Assembly: GCA_028867235.1 (NCBI GenBank)
Contig: JAGWGS010000001.1
Coordinates: 1-32,669, forward strand
DNA from: Nitrososphaerota archaeon
Lineage (GTDB): Archaea; Thermoproteota; Nitrososphaeria; Nitrososphaerales; Nitrosopumilaceae
Reading direction: 5' to 3'
Length of the DNA: 32,669 nucleotides
Below, piece after piece: positions 1-7,438 of the stretch. Positions within the stretch are counted from its first letter, which is position 1, and every line of letters begins with the position of its first letter. A program made the translations under genes and the position numbers. Below the pieces are notes generated by a model. It searched no databases. It worked only from the letters and a program-made list of their open reading frames with translations, and was not told where the DNA came from.

Positions 1-93
1 GCGGTGTGCCAAGTCCAAATTCAGAAAGATAAATGCGCCAAGCCCAATTAATCCAAAGAAAAATACAAGTCTAGCAATTTCCTTTGCATTCAA
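1..93 (-). CDS. N-terminus of a membrane protein (partial, runs off left edge)
   Basis: Thirty-one codons are visible, starting at TTG (91-93), which sits directly after an in-frame stop. The peptide has a short polar N-terminus (LNAKEIAR) followed by a hydrophobic helix rich in F, G and L, as expected for a first transmembrane segment. A TATA-like TTTTATAA lies on the minus strand at 118-125, about 28 bp before the TTG, which fits a leaderless start. Too little is present to name the family. The start is inferred from promoter spacing. Confidence 0.5.
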   Translation of the reverse strand, partial: MNAKEIARLVFFFGLIGLGAFIFLNLDLAHR

Positions 94-146
94 TTAATGA
101 CCAAATCCCATTGCCAGTTATAAAACAAATCTACAAACAAATCAGT

Positions 147-599
147 CTATACAATTCCACATTTTTCATAGTATTTTTGATGATATTCTTCTGCCTTGTA
201 GAATTCTTTTGCGGGGGTAATTTCAGTTACAATCTTTCTACTGAATTTTCCTGATTTTTCCAGTTCATCTTTTGATTTTTTTGCTTCTTTTTCCTGTTCT
301 AGAGTATGACAAAAAACTGCAGACCGGTATTGTGTTCCAACATCAGGACCCTGCCTATTGAGTGTTGTAGGATCATGATTATTCCAGAAAATGTCCAAAA
401 TTTCACCATATGTTATTGTAGATGGATCATATTCTACTTGAACAACTTCTGCATGACCAGTGGTGTCAGTACACACATCCTCATATGTAGGATTTACAGT
501 CTTGCCACCCATATAACCACCAGTTGTAGATGTTATTCCTTTTTTTCTAAATACGTGTTCTATGCACCAAAAACATCCTGCACCAAAGGTAGCTTTCAC
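147..599 (-). CDS. msrA: Peptide-methionine (S)-S-oxide reductase MsrA
   Basis: Reduces methionine-S-sulfoxide in proteins or free methionine, a cytosolic repair of oxidative damage. The 150-aa length is typical of a single-domain MsrA. The active-site GCFWC motif is at residues 8-12 (catalytic Cys9), followed by the conserved GHAEVVQVEYDP stretch and, later, AEEYHQKYY. A Cys four residues from the C-terminus (CGIV) could act as resolving cysteine, as in many MsrA proteins. The start is GTG (597-599). A minus-strand TATA-like ACTTAATTT at 622-630 is 27 bp upstream, so the transcript is probably leaderless. It is transcribed alone; no MsrB domain is fused or adjacent. Confidence 0.96.
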   Translation of the reverse strand: MKATFGAGCFWCIEHVFRKKGITSTTGGYMGGKTVNPTYEDVCTDTTGHAEVVQVEYDPSTITYGEILDIFWNNHDPTTLNRQGPDVGTQYRSAVFCHTLEQEKEAKKSKDELEKSGKFSRKIVTEITPAKEFYKAEEYHQKYYEKCGIV

Positions 600-621
600 A
601 AAATAAACTCCTACTTGTAGG

Positions 622-630
622 AAATTAAGT
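622..630 (-). promoter_or_regulatory. TATA box for msrA
   Basis: ACTTAATTT read on the minus strand, centred 27 bp before the GTG start of msrA. It supports a leaderless mRNA and the choice of GTG. Confidence 0.5.
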
Positions 631-632
631 TT

Positions 633-1868
633 TTACTTTGATAACAGATAAAGAGAATTTGCAACATCAGAATCAGATACCTTGCTGTCAGACCACAAAC
701 ATAATGTTGTCTTGTCAGGACTTGAGCCCAAGTTAGAATCACCTTGGACACTCATTATTCCACGCATTACAAGATATTGTAAGCTAGATGATAGTTGGTT
801 ATCAGCGGTATCACCTGTACACCAAGACTCTACTATTTTTTTAATCCAAGACGGAATCTTGTTTTGACTGGGTGTTACATGTATGGTAAATGTCTTTATC
901 ACAGAATTTCCATTTGCATCCCTGGCAGCACAAGTAACTGTGGTAGAACCTGTCATGAAAAATGAACCAGATAGTGGACTACATACAGGTGACTGCAAGC
1001 CAGACAATAGTGCAGAGTTGGTATAATTTACCTTGGCACCTACAGAATTGGCGGAATAAAATGTCATAGAAGGGAGTACAGGAGGTGGAGTTGTTCCCCC
1101 ATATCTTGAACCATAGTTAGAATTCGAAGAGGAGAAAGTACCCCCAACAGTAACAAATACGCTTGAAGGCATAGAAGGATCCTTGAATCTAAATTCTATA
1201 GTAGAGCCCATCTCCACTGGAAACCCATCAATTGATTTTGGTATCTTGACATTTACCTCAAAGTTGTCAGTATTAGGACCAGTCTCTCTCATAGTATAGG
1301 GATTTACTTGAAATGAACTATCTGCAAGCGTAGTTTGCACTCCACCCATATGCACCTCAATCATATCAAGTGGTATATCATCAGGAGTAAACGAATCTAG
1401 ATTATAATTTGGGGCATATAGTTGAAGTTTAAAGTATTGACCTATTCTCACATTTGATGATGAGCTTGCTACAGGACTTGACTGGATGCTTGCAAGAACT
1501 TTGGATTGAGTCACATCAGTAGGATTTCCAGAATAATCCGCTTTTTGATGATATGTCATTACTACAACATCTCCATCTTTTAGCGATTTACCATTTACAG
1601 AACCAGGCAATGTCAGCTGAAGTTGAAAGGTACCGGTGTCTATCCCAGTCTCAACCATTGCACCAGGCCCATCAATGGGAACACCATTTATTGTAAAATC
1701 AACAAGGCCAGATGTAGGTATGGTCATCACTGCACGATGATCAGTTGACAAGTTTATGTCATTTATGTAAAAAGTTAAAACAGTTCCAGGTACTGCAGGT
1801 TCAGCAAATGCAAGTGATATTGGCAAGAGAAGCAAGATAAAGAAAAATTTTGTCGTAGACATTATCAT
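633..1868 (-). CDS. Exported HYR-like protein, thaumarchaeal surface type
   Basis: A 411-aa secreted protein of unknown function. The N-terminus has a signal peptide ending near LAFAEP (residue 23). Residues about 25-240 are beta-rich with Ser/Thr/Gly/Pro, like archaeal surface proteins. Around residues 275-335 a hyalin-repeat (HYR)-like module is visible: SPVCSPLSGSFF, then TTVTCAARDANGNS and FTIHVT. The C-terminus has the element IPSWIKKIVESWCTGDTADN and a following LQYLVMRGIM, which resembles a short module I recall from many exported thaumarchaeal proteins. The ATG at 1866-1868 overlaps the stop of the upstream marR gene as ATGA, so the two are co-transcribed; a second ATG lies at 1860-1862. 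Function may be adhesion or envelope structure; this is inference. Confidence 0.8.
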   Translation of the reverse strand: MIMSTTKFFFILLLLPISLAFAEPAVPGTVLTFYINDINLSTDHRAVMTIPTSGLVDFTINGVPIDGPGAMVETGIDTGTFQLQLTLPGSVNGKSLKDGDVVVMTYHQKADYSGNPTDVTQSKVLASIQSSPVASSSSNVRIGQYFKLQLYAPNYNLDSFTPDDIPLDMIEVHMGGVQTTLADSSFQVNPYTMRETGPNTDNFEVNVKIPKSIDGFPVEMGSTIEFRFKDPSMPSSVFVTVGGTFSSSNSNYGSRYGGTTPPPVLPSMTFYSANSVGAKVNYTNSALLSGLQSPVCSPLSGSFFMTGSTTVTCAARDANGNSVIKTFTIHVTPSQNKIPSWIKKIVESWCTGDTADNQLSSSLQYLVMRGIMSVQGDSNLGSSPDKTTLCLWSDSKVSDSDVANSLYLLSK

Positions 1869-2338
1869 GATATACTATCCTTTGAGGTTTTCATTTTGTT
1901 CATTTCTGATTCAATATTTTTCATCATAGATCTTACTACATTTTTTGCAGAATCAATTTCAGATTCAGGTATTCCAGAATATACTTTCTTACGCAACTGA
2001 AGAATTATGGATATTATAGAATCAACAGTATATTCAGATTTTTGCGTCAAGAAGATTCTATTGTTTCTCCTATCTTTAGCATCAGCACGCCTTTCTACCA
2101 AACCATCTTTTTCCATCTTATCCAATACAGGCACCAATGTGCTTCCATCAATACTGATTTTTTCTGCGATCTCCTTTTGGGTTAGCCCATTTGTGATATT
2201 TAATACAAGAATCACTTTCCACTGGGCAGGTGTTAATCCCAGTTGTTTTTTCATCTCAATTTCTGCCAATCTTTCCTGAGATTTTGCAGTAAGGGCTATC
2301 AAGGCGCCTACGCTCTCACTTAGATCCAATTTGCGCAT
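1865..2338 (-). CDS. MarR-family transcriptional regulator
   Basis: A 157-aa winged-helix protein. It has the MarR layout: N-terminal dimerisation helix, LTPAQWKVILVL before the HTH, GLTQKEIAEKISIDGSTLVPVLDKMEKDGLV as recognition region (in two parts, residues about 50-80), a wing with RRADAKDRRNNRIFLT, and C-terminal helices. I use ATG 2336-2338; TTG 2345-2347 would add three residues. It is the first gene of an operon with the exported HYR-like protein (ATGA overlap) and is divergent from a second exported gene. Two GGTRTAC-centred elements in the divergent promoter (2355-2383) are good candidate autoregulatory sites. The ligand is unknown. Confidence 0.92.
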   Translation of the reverse strand: MRKLDLSESVGALIALTAKSQERLAEIEMKKQLGLTPAQWKVILVLNITNGLTQKEIAEKISIDGSTLVPVLDKMEKDGLVERRADAKDRRNNRIFLTQKSEYTVDSIISIILQLRKKVYSGIPESEIDSAKNVVRSMMKNIESEMNKMKTSKDSIS

Positions 2339-2354
2339 GATATACAATAGATTT

Positions 2355-2383
2355 ACTGGTATACAAATGATTGGTGTACCAAT
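2355..2383. promoter_or_regulatory. Candidate MarR operator, two tandem GGTRTAC elements
   Basis: Two similar 14-bp elements lie in tandem: ACTGGTATACAAAT at 2355-2368 and ATTGGTGTACCAAT at 2370-2383. The second is an inverted repeat ATTGG-N4-CCAAT. They lie between the marR start and a symmetrical TATATA (about 2386-2391) that could serve both directions. Binding here could repress marR and affect the divergent gene. Assignment to this MarR rests on location only. Confidence 0.5.
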
Positions 2384-2384
2384 A

Positions 2385-2391
2385 GTTATAT
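2385..2391 (+). promoter_or_regulatory. TATA box of divergent promoter
   Basis: TTATATA is centred about 27 bp before ATG 2415, indicating a leaderless start there rather than at the upstream GTG 2400. Its near-symmetry means it may also serve marR on the other strand. Confidence 0.5.
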
Positions 2392-2414
2392 ACTAATGTG
2401 TGAAACAACTTAAC

Positions 2415-3098
2415 ATGCAAACAGACAGATTCACAAGAATAGCCAGTCTTGTAGCAGTCTCAGTTGTCATATCATCATATCTTGGAGGATGCAGCTCTGC
2501 ATTTGCAGATACTTCAAGCCAGCTTGAAAGTCACACAATTACAGGATCAGATTTACAAAACAATCCAGTTGTTGCGAAAATTCTAAGCGAGATAGCATAT
2601 TCAAAACAACAAGTAGCCCAGCTAGAAAAGAACCAAAAAGATCAGGAAGAAAATCAAAAACTCATCGCACAACAAAAACAGATTGCAAAACAATTAGAAG
2701 ACCAAGCATACCAGATACTACAGACACAAACATCACAGAATAGCTCAGACAATGCATATTCAAGATTTCTAGATACAATTCCATCAAATAATACAAAAAA
2801 AGTATTCCAGGGTGAGTTTTCATTCACTAAACAAAGAATCGATGCAGGCCACGCTGCAATGCAACAAGTTCTTGCAAATGGAGGCACATGGGAAGATGCA
2901 ATGCAGGTATTTTCCAAATATGCCGCAATAAGACATGTAGAAATGGTTACAGTAAACCAACAACTCAATGATCAATACATTCAACATCCAAGCATTGCAA
3001 ACATGACCAGTCAATCAATACCATTTGATGAAAACGGTAGAGTCCCAGATGATTACATCAAGCTTCCATCGACAGGGTCAAATGACGGAAAAACATAA
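2415..3098 (+). CDS. Exported coiled-coil protein, possible lipoprotein
   Basis: A 227-aa exported protein of unknown function. The signal sequence RIASLVAVSVVISSYLGGC ends in a lipobox-like LGGC, so lipid attachment is possible; cleavage after AFA is the alternative. Residues about 50-100 form a coiled coil rich in Gln, Lys and Glu (KQQVAQLEKNQKDQEENQK). The rest is helical and polar. ATG 2415 fits the TATA box at 2385-2391; GTG 2400 would add five residues. The following SRPBCC-like gene overlaps its end by 17 bp, so the two form an operon, divergent from marR and sharing its putative operator. Confidence 0.75.
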   Translation: MQTDRFTRIASLVAVSVVISSYLGGCSSAFADTSSQLESHTITGSDLQNNPVVAKILSEIAYSKQQVAQLEKNQKDQEENQKLIAQQKQIAKQLEDQAYQILQTQTSQNSSDNAYSRFLDTIPSNNTKKVFQGEFSFTKQRIDAGHAAMQQVLANGGTWEDAMQVFSKYAAIRHVEMVTVNQQLNDQYIQHPSIANMTSQSIPFDENGRVPDDYIKLPSTGSNDGKT

Positions 3099-3627
3099 TC
3101 TTTCCTACAAGATTACAATATTTTCAATATTCTTACTAGCAATTACATTCTTTTCTTTTATGCCATCATCTTATGCAGACAAGTTAATCACATTACAAAA
3201 AGTTTCAGACGTAACAGAGTCATCACTGCTAAACACGATAACAAATGTAACTGAATATCCACAAATATTTCCAGACAATGTCAAGTATGCTAAGATACTA
3301 GACAACAGTACAAAGCTTGTAGATATCAACGCAGGCATAAATGGACTGTATTTTGACACTCAAGCAATATGCAAAACAGATGCAAATGGAGATTATGTAG
3401 TAGAGGTTGTTTCAGGAGACCTAAGGGGGACAACCATGACTACAAAATTAGAAAAGACATGGGGCTTTCACGGTGAAAAAGATGGTGGAACCATTGCAAA
3501 TATCATGGTAGATGTTAAAACATCAGGACTCTTATCAGGGATGATAAATGTCGTACCAGACAATACAGTCTCAGATGCAGTAGGATACGGGTTTGACAAG
3601 TTCATCGAGCATGTCAAAGCAACGTGA
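3082..3627 (+). CDS. Exported SRPBCC (START/polyketide cyclase-like) protein
   Basis: A 181-aa protein with an N-terminal signal or anchor (IFSIFLLAITFFSFMPSSYA, cleavage likely before DK) and one SRPBCC-like domain. The pattern SSLLNTITNVTEYPQIFPD near the start, the central strands, and a long C-terminal helix (VSDAVGYGFDKFIEHVKAT) match this hydrophobic-ligand-binding fold. An exported SRPBCC protein is unusual, since most are cytosolic. An upstream in-frame ATG at 3025 would add 19 polar residues before the signal peptide, so I choose ATG 3082. It overlaps the upstream coiled-coil gene by 17 bp and probably depends on that promoter. The ligand is unknown. Confidence 0.7.
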   Translation: MTEKHNLSYKITIFSIFLLAITFFSFMPSSYADKLITLQKVSDVTESSLLNTITNVTEYPQIFPDNVKYAKILDNSTKLVDINAGINGLYFDTQAICKTDANGDYVVEVVSGDLRGTTMTTKLEKTWGFHGEKDGGTIANIMVDVKTSGLLSGMINVVPDNTVSDAVGYGFDKFIEHVKAT

Positions 3628-3639
3628 CGATGTCATCAT

Positions 3640-4140
3640 TCAAGTTTCTCGTTTTTTGAGTTTAGGTTTTAGTGTTGTGTTGTTTTTGAGCAGCTCAAGT
3701 GCAATTATTTTATTGTTCAATGCAAGATCAAATTTTTTGTCAATCTTCAAGGCTGCATTAAAACATTTGATTGCATCTTTTAAAAGTCCAATTTCTCCCA
3801 AAGACAGACCCTTGTATGCCATTGCAAGTGCATGTTTTGGTTGCATCTTCAATGCATTGTCATAGCAATCAATTGCATCATGATACTTGCCAAGAGTATG
3901 TAATGCAGATCCCTTGTTTACAAGTGCATCCAAGTTTTCATCTATTTCAAGCGCCAAATCATAACACTTGATTGCCTTGGCGTGCTTGCCAAGTGTTTGC
4001 AAGGTAACACCCTTGTTTATCAGAGCAGTTACATTTTTTGGATTCTTGAATAAAATCAAATCATAATATTCTAAAGCAAGAGTATACCTGCCCTCCTCAC
4101 ATAATTCATAGGCTTCATCAAGGAGTGATGAATTGCGCAT
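3640..4140 (-). CDS. Tetratricopeptide repeat (TPR) protein
   Basis: A 166-aa protein made almost entirely of four TPR units of about 34 residues, recognisable by repeated ALxYYDLxLxxNP, AIKCYDLALEID, AIDCYDNALKMQP and AIKCFNAALKID ends. TPRs form helical scaffolds for protein binding. There is no signal peptide or extra domain, so it is probably a cytosolic adaptor. A minus-strand TATA-like stretch (TATATAC region, 4156-4168) lies about 23 bp before ATG 4140. It converges with the SRPBCC gene, 12 bp apart. Confidence 0.9.
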   Translation of the reverse strand: MRNSSLLDEAYELCEEGRYTLALEYYDLILFKNPKNVTALINKGVTLQTLGKHAKAIKCYDLALEIDENLDALVNKGSALHTLGKYHDAIDCYDNALKMQPKHALAMAYKGLSLGEIGLLKDAIKCFNAALKIDKKFDLALNNKIIALELLKNNTTLKPKLKKRET

Positions 4141-4350
4141 AACAGGAATTAAAATCTGTATATATTATGCTTTTAGAATAAATCACAAGTGACCCGTGCA
4201 TTGCCAATTTTCCAGTTTTTTGATCCCAATTTTCCATTCATGAAACTCACACAAAACAAAGAGATCGTACAAACAGTCAATTTCCCGACAATTAAATAAA
4301 AAAATCCCAATTCATAACAGTCTTTAACAGCAGTTCCCAGCGAAACTCTA
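4141..4350. other. Intergenic region between divergent TPR and HAD genes
   Basis: 210 bp without a convincing gene. It holds a TATA-like box for the TPR gene (about 4156-4168, minus) and a possible one for the HAD gene (TCTTTAACAG, 4319-4328, plus, 26 bp before ATG). CCAATTTTCC occurs twice, at 4204-4213 and 4226-4235; its role is unknown. Confidence 0.5.
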
Positions 4351-4974
4351 ATGCATACAATAGTCTTTGATTTTGACGGTACCATAGCAGATACCATGTC
4401 AATAGTGATAAAAATAGCCAACAAATTTGCCGAGCATTATGGATATCGTAAGATACCTCTAAGTGATCTTCCAAAGCTTCGAGAAAAAAAGCCCAGCGAG
4501 GTGCTAAAGCACTTGGGGATTTCAATCTTTAAGCTGCCTATAGTTGTAAGAAAAATAAGATTTGAGATGAACAAAGAGATAATCAACCTCAAGACAGCAG
4601 TAGATCTAAAAGATACGCTTGTGCACCTCAAGGAAAATGGTTGCGTCCTAGGCATATTGACTACAAATTCAAGAGAAAATGTTGTCGAATTTTTAAAGAA
4701 AAATGACCTGGAATTATTTGATTTTATATATGCCGGAAGAGCAGTATTTGGAAAAAGTAGACTGCTCAAAAAGATGATGAAGGAAAAAACAATACCTCAT
4801 GACAATTCAATATATGTTGGAGACGAAATAAGAGACGTGGAAGCAGCAAAAAAGGCAGGAATTAGGGTCATAGGAGTTGCCTGGGGATATAACACGAAAA
4901 ATGCACTGTTAAAATTTCACCCAGATCACGTCATTGAAGATCCAGAAGAACTAAAAAAGATAATCCTAAACTGA
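4351..4974 (+). CDS. HAD-superfamily hydrolase (phosphoglycolate phosphatase-like)
   Basis: A 207-aa haloacid-dehalogenase-type phosphatase. Motif I is DFDGT with nucleophile Asp7; motif II is LTTNS around residue 108; motif III is the Lys in FGKSRLLKK; motif IV is VGDEIRDVEAAKKAG with the Mg-binding acidic residues. A helical cap lies between motifs I and II (residues about 15-85), as in the phosphoglycolate phosphatase/beta-phosphoglucomutase group. Substrate cannot be read from sequence. ATG 4351 fits the TATA-like box 26 bp upstream. It is a single-gene unit. Confidence 0.92.
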   Translation: MHTIVFDFDGTIADTMSIVIKIANKFAEHYGYRKIPLSDLPKLREKKPSEVLKHLGISIFKLPIVVRKIRFEMNKEIINLKTAVDLKDTLVHLKENGCVLGILTTNSRENVVEFLKKNDLELFDFIYAGRAVFGKSRLLKKMMKEKTIPHDNSIYVGDEIRDVEAAKKAGIRVIGVAWGYNTKNALLKFHPDHVIEDPEELKKIILN

Positions 4975-5017
4975 TTTCATTTAAAAAAATTAGCAACATA
5001 GCTTAGTTGTCATAACT

Positions 5018-5025
5018 TTAGCTTA
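5018..5025 (+). promoter_or_regulatory. TTAGCTTA box before the MscS-like gene
   Basis: TTAGCTTA is centred about 35 bp before ATG 5057 and could serve as the TATA element with a short leader. A related CATAGCTTAG copy lies just upstream (4998-5007), and TTGTCAT (ATGACAA on the minus strand) lies between them (5007-5013). The same pairing occurs near 6998 and 31722. Confidence 0.4.
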
Positions 5026-5056
5026 TCAACAGGTATATCTGTCTGGCTACTTTGTT

Positions 5057-6004
5057 ATGTATAATTTGACTGGATTGAAACTTGCAGTATTGTTATCTGT
5101 ACTATTTGTATCATCAGGATTTGGATTAGCATATGCTCAAGAGACATCACTTGCTGACAAATTTTACGGTCCTGAAACAAAGGCCCTAGAGACATTTGCG
5201 ACAGAGATTGCAACGTCTGCTCCAAAAATAATTGCGGCTGCAGTATTACTCACAATTGGCCTAATTGTTGGAAAAATAGTTGCTCGAGTGGTAGAAAAGA
5301 CTGCAAATCGAATTCTAAAAAAGGCAGGAGCTGAAATAATTTCTGAATCAAAAACAGTTGAAAACGCAATAGGAAAGATAAATTCTGCCCGCCTTATTGC
5401 TGCCACAGTAAAGTGGTTTGTTTACTTATTTTTCATAGTAGCTGCGATAAACTCATTACAACTAGACCAGCTCACAAGCGCTCTTACATCATTGTGGCTT
5501 TGGATACCAAATCTGCTTGCATTTGTCATGATAGTAATAATTGGTTCCATAATAGCAAATTATGTAATCAAGTGGATAAACCATGAACTTGTTATCCACA
5601 ATTATGGAGGTAGCAGATACATTGCAGTAGGAGTCAAGATAGTAATCTACAGCATAGTCTTTGCAATAGGCCTCACCCAGATTGGAGTTGGCCAATCAGT
5701 CATACCTACTCTAGTATCAGCATTCTCATGGAGCATAGCAGCTGCAATAGGTGCTGCGATAGCAATAGGCCTAGGATTCACATTAAAGGACTTGCTACCA
5801 ACAGCAATAGCAGGAACATCCGGATATCGTTCAATATACAAAGTAGGCCAGAAGATCAGAATCGGAGACATGACAGGGACAATCACTTCATCAGAGATAT
5901 TCCACATAATAATCACTAATGAAAAAAATGAAAGCACTGTAATTCCTACAAAAGAACTAATGTCCAAGTCAGTAACAATATTGCATTCTGATTCCAAAAA
6001 CTAG
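5057..6004 (+). CDS. MscS-like mechanosensitive channel protein
   Basis: A 315-aa integral membrane protein. A signal or first TM segment (residues 7-27, ending AYAQE) is followed by a long soluble stretch and about four further TM helices: residues about 55-80, 120-140, 150-175 and 190-250. The last TM is Ala/Gly-rich (SIAAAIGAAIAIGLGFTLKD), matching the pore-lining TM3 of MscS, followed by the beta domain (VGQKIRIGDMTGTI) that also has the VIPTKELMSKSV element of the family. The conserved-TM-helix arrangement before it is common in archaeal members. Predicted role is release of solutes on hypo-osmotic shock. Confidence 0.9.
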   Translation: MYNLTGLKLAVLLSVLFVSSGFGLAYAQETSLADKFYGPETKALETFATEIATSAPKIIAAAVLLTIGLIVGKIVARVVEKTANRILKKAGAEIISESKTVENAIGKINSARLIAATVKWFVYLFFIVAAINSLQLDQLTSALTSLWLWIPNLLAFVMIVIIGSIIANYVIKWINHELVIHNYGGSRYIAVGVKIVIYSIVFAIGLTQIGVGQSVIPTLVSAFSWSIAAAIGAAIAIGLGFTLKDLLPTAIAGTSGYRSIYKVGQKIRIGDMTGTITSSEIFHIIITNEKNESTVIPTKELMSKSVTILHSDSKN

Positions 6005-6041
6005 CTAGTTTGAAATATCTCATTTGATTTTCGTACACATC

Positions 6042-6245
6042 ATGAGCTCAGATGTAACAGATGAAGAAAAGAAAGCACTCACCCCACAATCAGGATTTGA
6101 TCTATGTGGAATTGACTATTTTGAGCCACTTGGAAGCAGATTATATTTCATAGAACATTACGAAAGATATCAAGATGCACTAAAGGCAAAAAAAGAACGC
6201 GATAGACCAGATGAATATCTGATATTGTACCAGGGCGTACCATGA
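6042..6245 (+). CDS. Small conserved-type hypothetical protein
   Basis: A 67-aa acidic soluble protein (MSSDVTDEEKKALT...), with no family I recognise. The C-terminal half (YERYQDALKAKKERDRPDEYLILYQG) reads as a helix followed by a strand. ATG 6042 is 26 bp after GAAATATCTC (about 6012-6020), a reasonable TATA box, whereas upstream in-frame codons lack such support. It converges with the SWIM gene, with a shared palindromic A/T terminator between. Confidence 0.65.
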   Translation: MSSDVTDEEKKALTPQSGFDLCGIDYFEPLGSRLYFIEHYERYQDALKAKKERDRPDEYLILYQGVP

Positions 6246-6248
6246 TAT

Positions 6249-6268
6249 GAAAAAATAATTATTTTTTC
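6249..6268. terminator. Perfect A/T palindrome between convergent genes
   Basis: GAAAAAATAATTATTTTTTC is a perfect 20-bp palindrome giving a T6 run on each strand. It lies between the stops of the 6042-6245 gene and the SWIM gene and covers the SWIM stop codon, as expected for a bidirectional archaeal terminator. Confidence 0.6.
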
Positions 6269-6513
6269 GTCTTTTTCATAGCTTCGCTTTTGAATATTTT
6301 GACAGCCTCTATGTGTGAGCAATTTGCCTTGAGGCCTTTACCATGATGAAACTTGTAGAAATTCTTAAAGCCCTGACAGTCACAGCTATCAGATGTTACC
6401 ATGTAAGATTTGGACGGATCACTTGAAGATTTTACTTGGAAGAGATTATCATCTATCATCACTACACCATCCTTGGCAAGTGCCTTGGCTTTTTTTATAG
6501 TGCCAGCGCTCAT
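6259..6513 (-). CDS. Small SWIM-type zinc-finger protein
   Basis: An 84-aa protein with the SWIM signature CxC...CxH: Cys44 and Cys46 (DSCDCQGF) and Cys65 and His67 (ANCSHIEAV). SWIM domains bind zinc and mediate DNA or protein contacts, including in Shu2/SWS1 recombination factors, but here the domain stands alone with a helix-rich N-terminus. ATG 6513 is chosen because the minus-strand TTATTTATTT at 6533-6542 is 25 bp upstream; TTG 6534 would overlap that box. It is divergent from the 6575 gene. Confidence 0.82.
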   Translation of the reverse strand: MSAGTIKKAKALAKDGVVMIDDNLFQVKSSSDPSKSYMVTSDSCDCQGFKNFYKFHHGKGLKANCSHIEAVKIFKSEAMKKTKK

Positions 6514-6574
6514 ACCGATATAGCCAGACCTCAAATAAATAACCCTTAAGTTTTTTCAAGATAACAAGATAAAC

Positions 6575-6787
6575 ATGTCAGAGCCAGAAGAATCCGAAAT
6601 AATCAAGCAAATGTTTGATGAGATAACAAAGATGATTCGACAAAAACACATCAAATTGGAATCCATCATCCACCGCACACTAGAGCAAGATATCATATCA
6701 CAAGACTCCTTTGAGCGAATGTACAGGCTATTAACAGAACATGGCAAGAAAAAGAACTGGCTAAGCGATAATACCTCAAGAAGTTAA
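6575..6787 (+). CDS. Small acidic helical hypothetical protein
   Basis: A 70-aa protein, predicted all helical and charged (EPEESEIIKQMFDEITKMI at the N-terminus). I recognise no family. ATG 6575 is about 26 bp after a TTAAGTTTT stretch (6546-6554), consistent with a leaderless start. It is divergent from the SWIM gene, and a gap with hairpins follows it. Confidence 0.6.
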   Translation: MSEPEESEIIKQMFDEITKMIRQKHIKLESIIHRTLEQDIISQDSFERMYRLLTEHGKKKNWLSDNTSRS

Positions 6788-7016
6788 TATATGATAAAAA
6801 GTCACATCGTCAATACCCATAATAAGAAAAATTGGAGAGGTGTCTTTGGTAGGACCTCTCCAAGAAAGTATCTTGCCTGGTCAGATGCTGACTAAGAGCA
6901 CATATAATGTGAATTACAAATGACCTTACTTTCACATGTCATATAGTTAACAGACGATATAGAATTCTCTCAATAGCAAAGCTTACTTTTCATAAGATTA
7001 GCTTAATGACAAGTTC
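6788..7016. other. Gene-free gap with two hairpins and repeated AGCTTA boxes
   Basis: About 229 bp with no convincing gene. It contains a TATA-like TTAATATATG (6784-6793), two hairpins (6832-6894), a short inverted repeat CACAT-ATA-ATGTG near 6900-6912, and AGCTTA boxes at about 6980-6985 and 6998-7005, the latter directly followed by ATGACAAG. It may encode a small RNA. Confidence 0.5.
6832..6894 (+). ncRNA. Candidate structured RNA, two adjacent hairpins
   Basis: TTGGAGAGGT (6832-6841) pairs perfectly with ACCTCTCCAA (6854-6863) across a 12-nt loop. Shortly after, TGGTCAG (6878-6884) pairs with CTGACTA (6888-6894) across a 3-nt loop, with one G-U pair. A TATA-like box at 6784-6793 would place a transcript start near 6814. 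No Rfam family is recognised, and the 3' end is undefined. It could instead be the 3' UTR of the 6575 gene. Confidence 0.4.
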
Positions 7017-7379
7017 TTACAGTTTGACATTTAGCTGTTTTATTTTTGATATTATCAAGTCATGTTCAGAATCAGGTTCTGTAGAAAGTATCAAAAGACC
7101 ATCATCAAGAAATAACGTAATCAGCTTTACTTTTTCTTTTGATGTTATCATCCAGTTTGTCTTGCCAAGTTTTTCATTAAACATTTCATCCCATGAAGCC
7201 TTGACAGATGCCTGATAGTGGACCATATTGCTTAGTTCTTCATCAAGTAATGGTGCAGCATCTGTTTTTCGTACAAAATTAATCAGTTTTCTATCCTTTA
7301 TTCTACCAACAAAACGAATTGAATCAGTGATATTCAGGATCTGCATATATGGATCTGTTTGTCGTATCCTCTGTGCCAA
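7017..7379 (-). CDS. DUF6659-like thaumarchaeal protein
   Basis: A 120-aa soluble protein. The features I associate with the DUF6659 family are IRFVGRIKDRK near residue 21, a central helix ending in the basic KLGKTNWMIT region, and the C-terminal LITLFLDDGLLILSTEPDSEHDLIISKI. The fold looks like a profilin/roadblock-type sensory domain, but that is inference; function is unknown. The start is TTG 7377-7379, supported by a minus-strand GTTAAATTT about 28 bp upstream (7404-7412); ATG at residue 12 is the alternative. Confidence 0.75.
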   Translation of the reverse strand: MAQRIRQTDPYMQILNITDSIRFVGRIKDRKLINFVRKTDAAPLLDEELSNMVHYQASVKASWDEMFNEKLGKTNWMITSKEKVKLITLFLDDGLLILSTEPDSEHDLIISKIKQLNVKL

Positions 7380-7438
7380 TTGTTGCTAGATATTTGCAAA
7401 GGAAATTTAACTCTATGCCAGTATTCTAAAAACAAGTC

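Noticed and set aside
4204..4235. CCAATTTTCC direct repeat
   Set aside because: Two A/T-rich 10-mers only; too weak to call a repeat family or operator.
7006..7215. 69-aa plus-strand frame beginning ATGACAAG right after TTAGCTTA
   Set aside because: It is antisense to the DUF6659-like gene and has Ser/Phe-rich shadow composition. The motif is reported, but not a gene.
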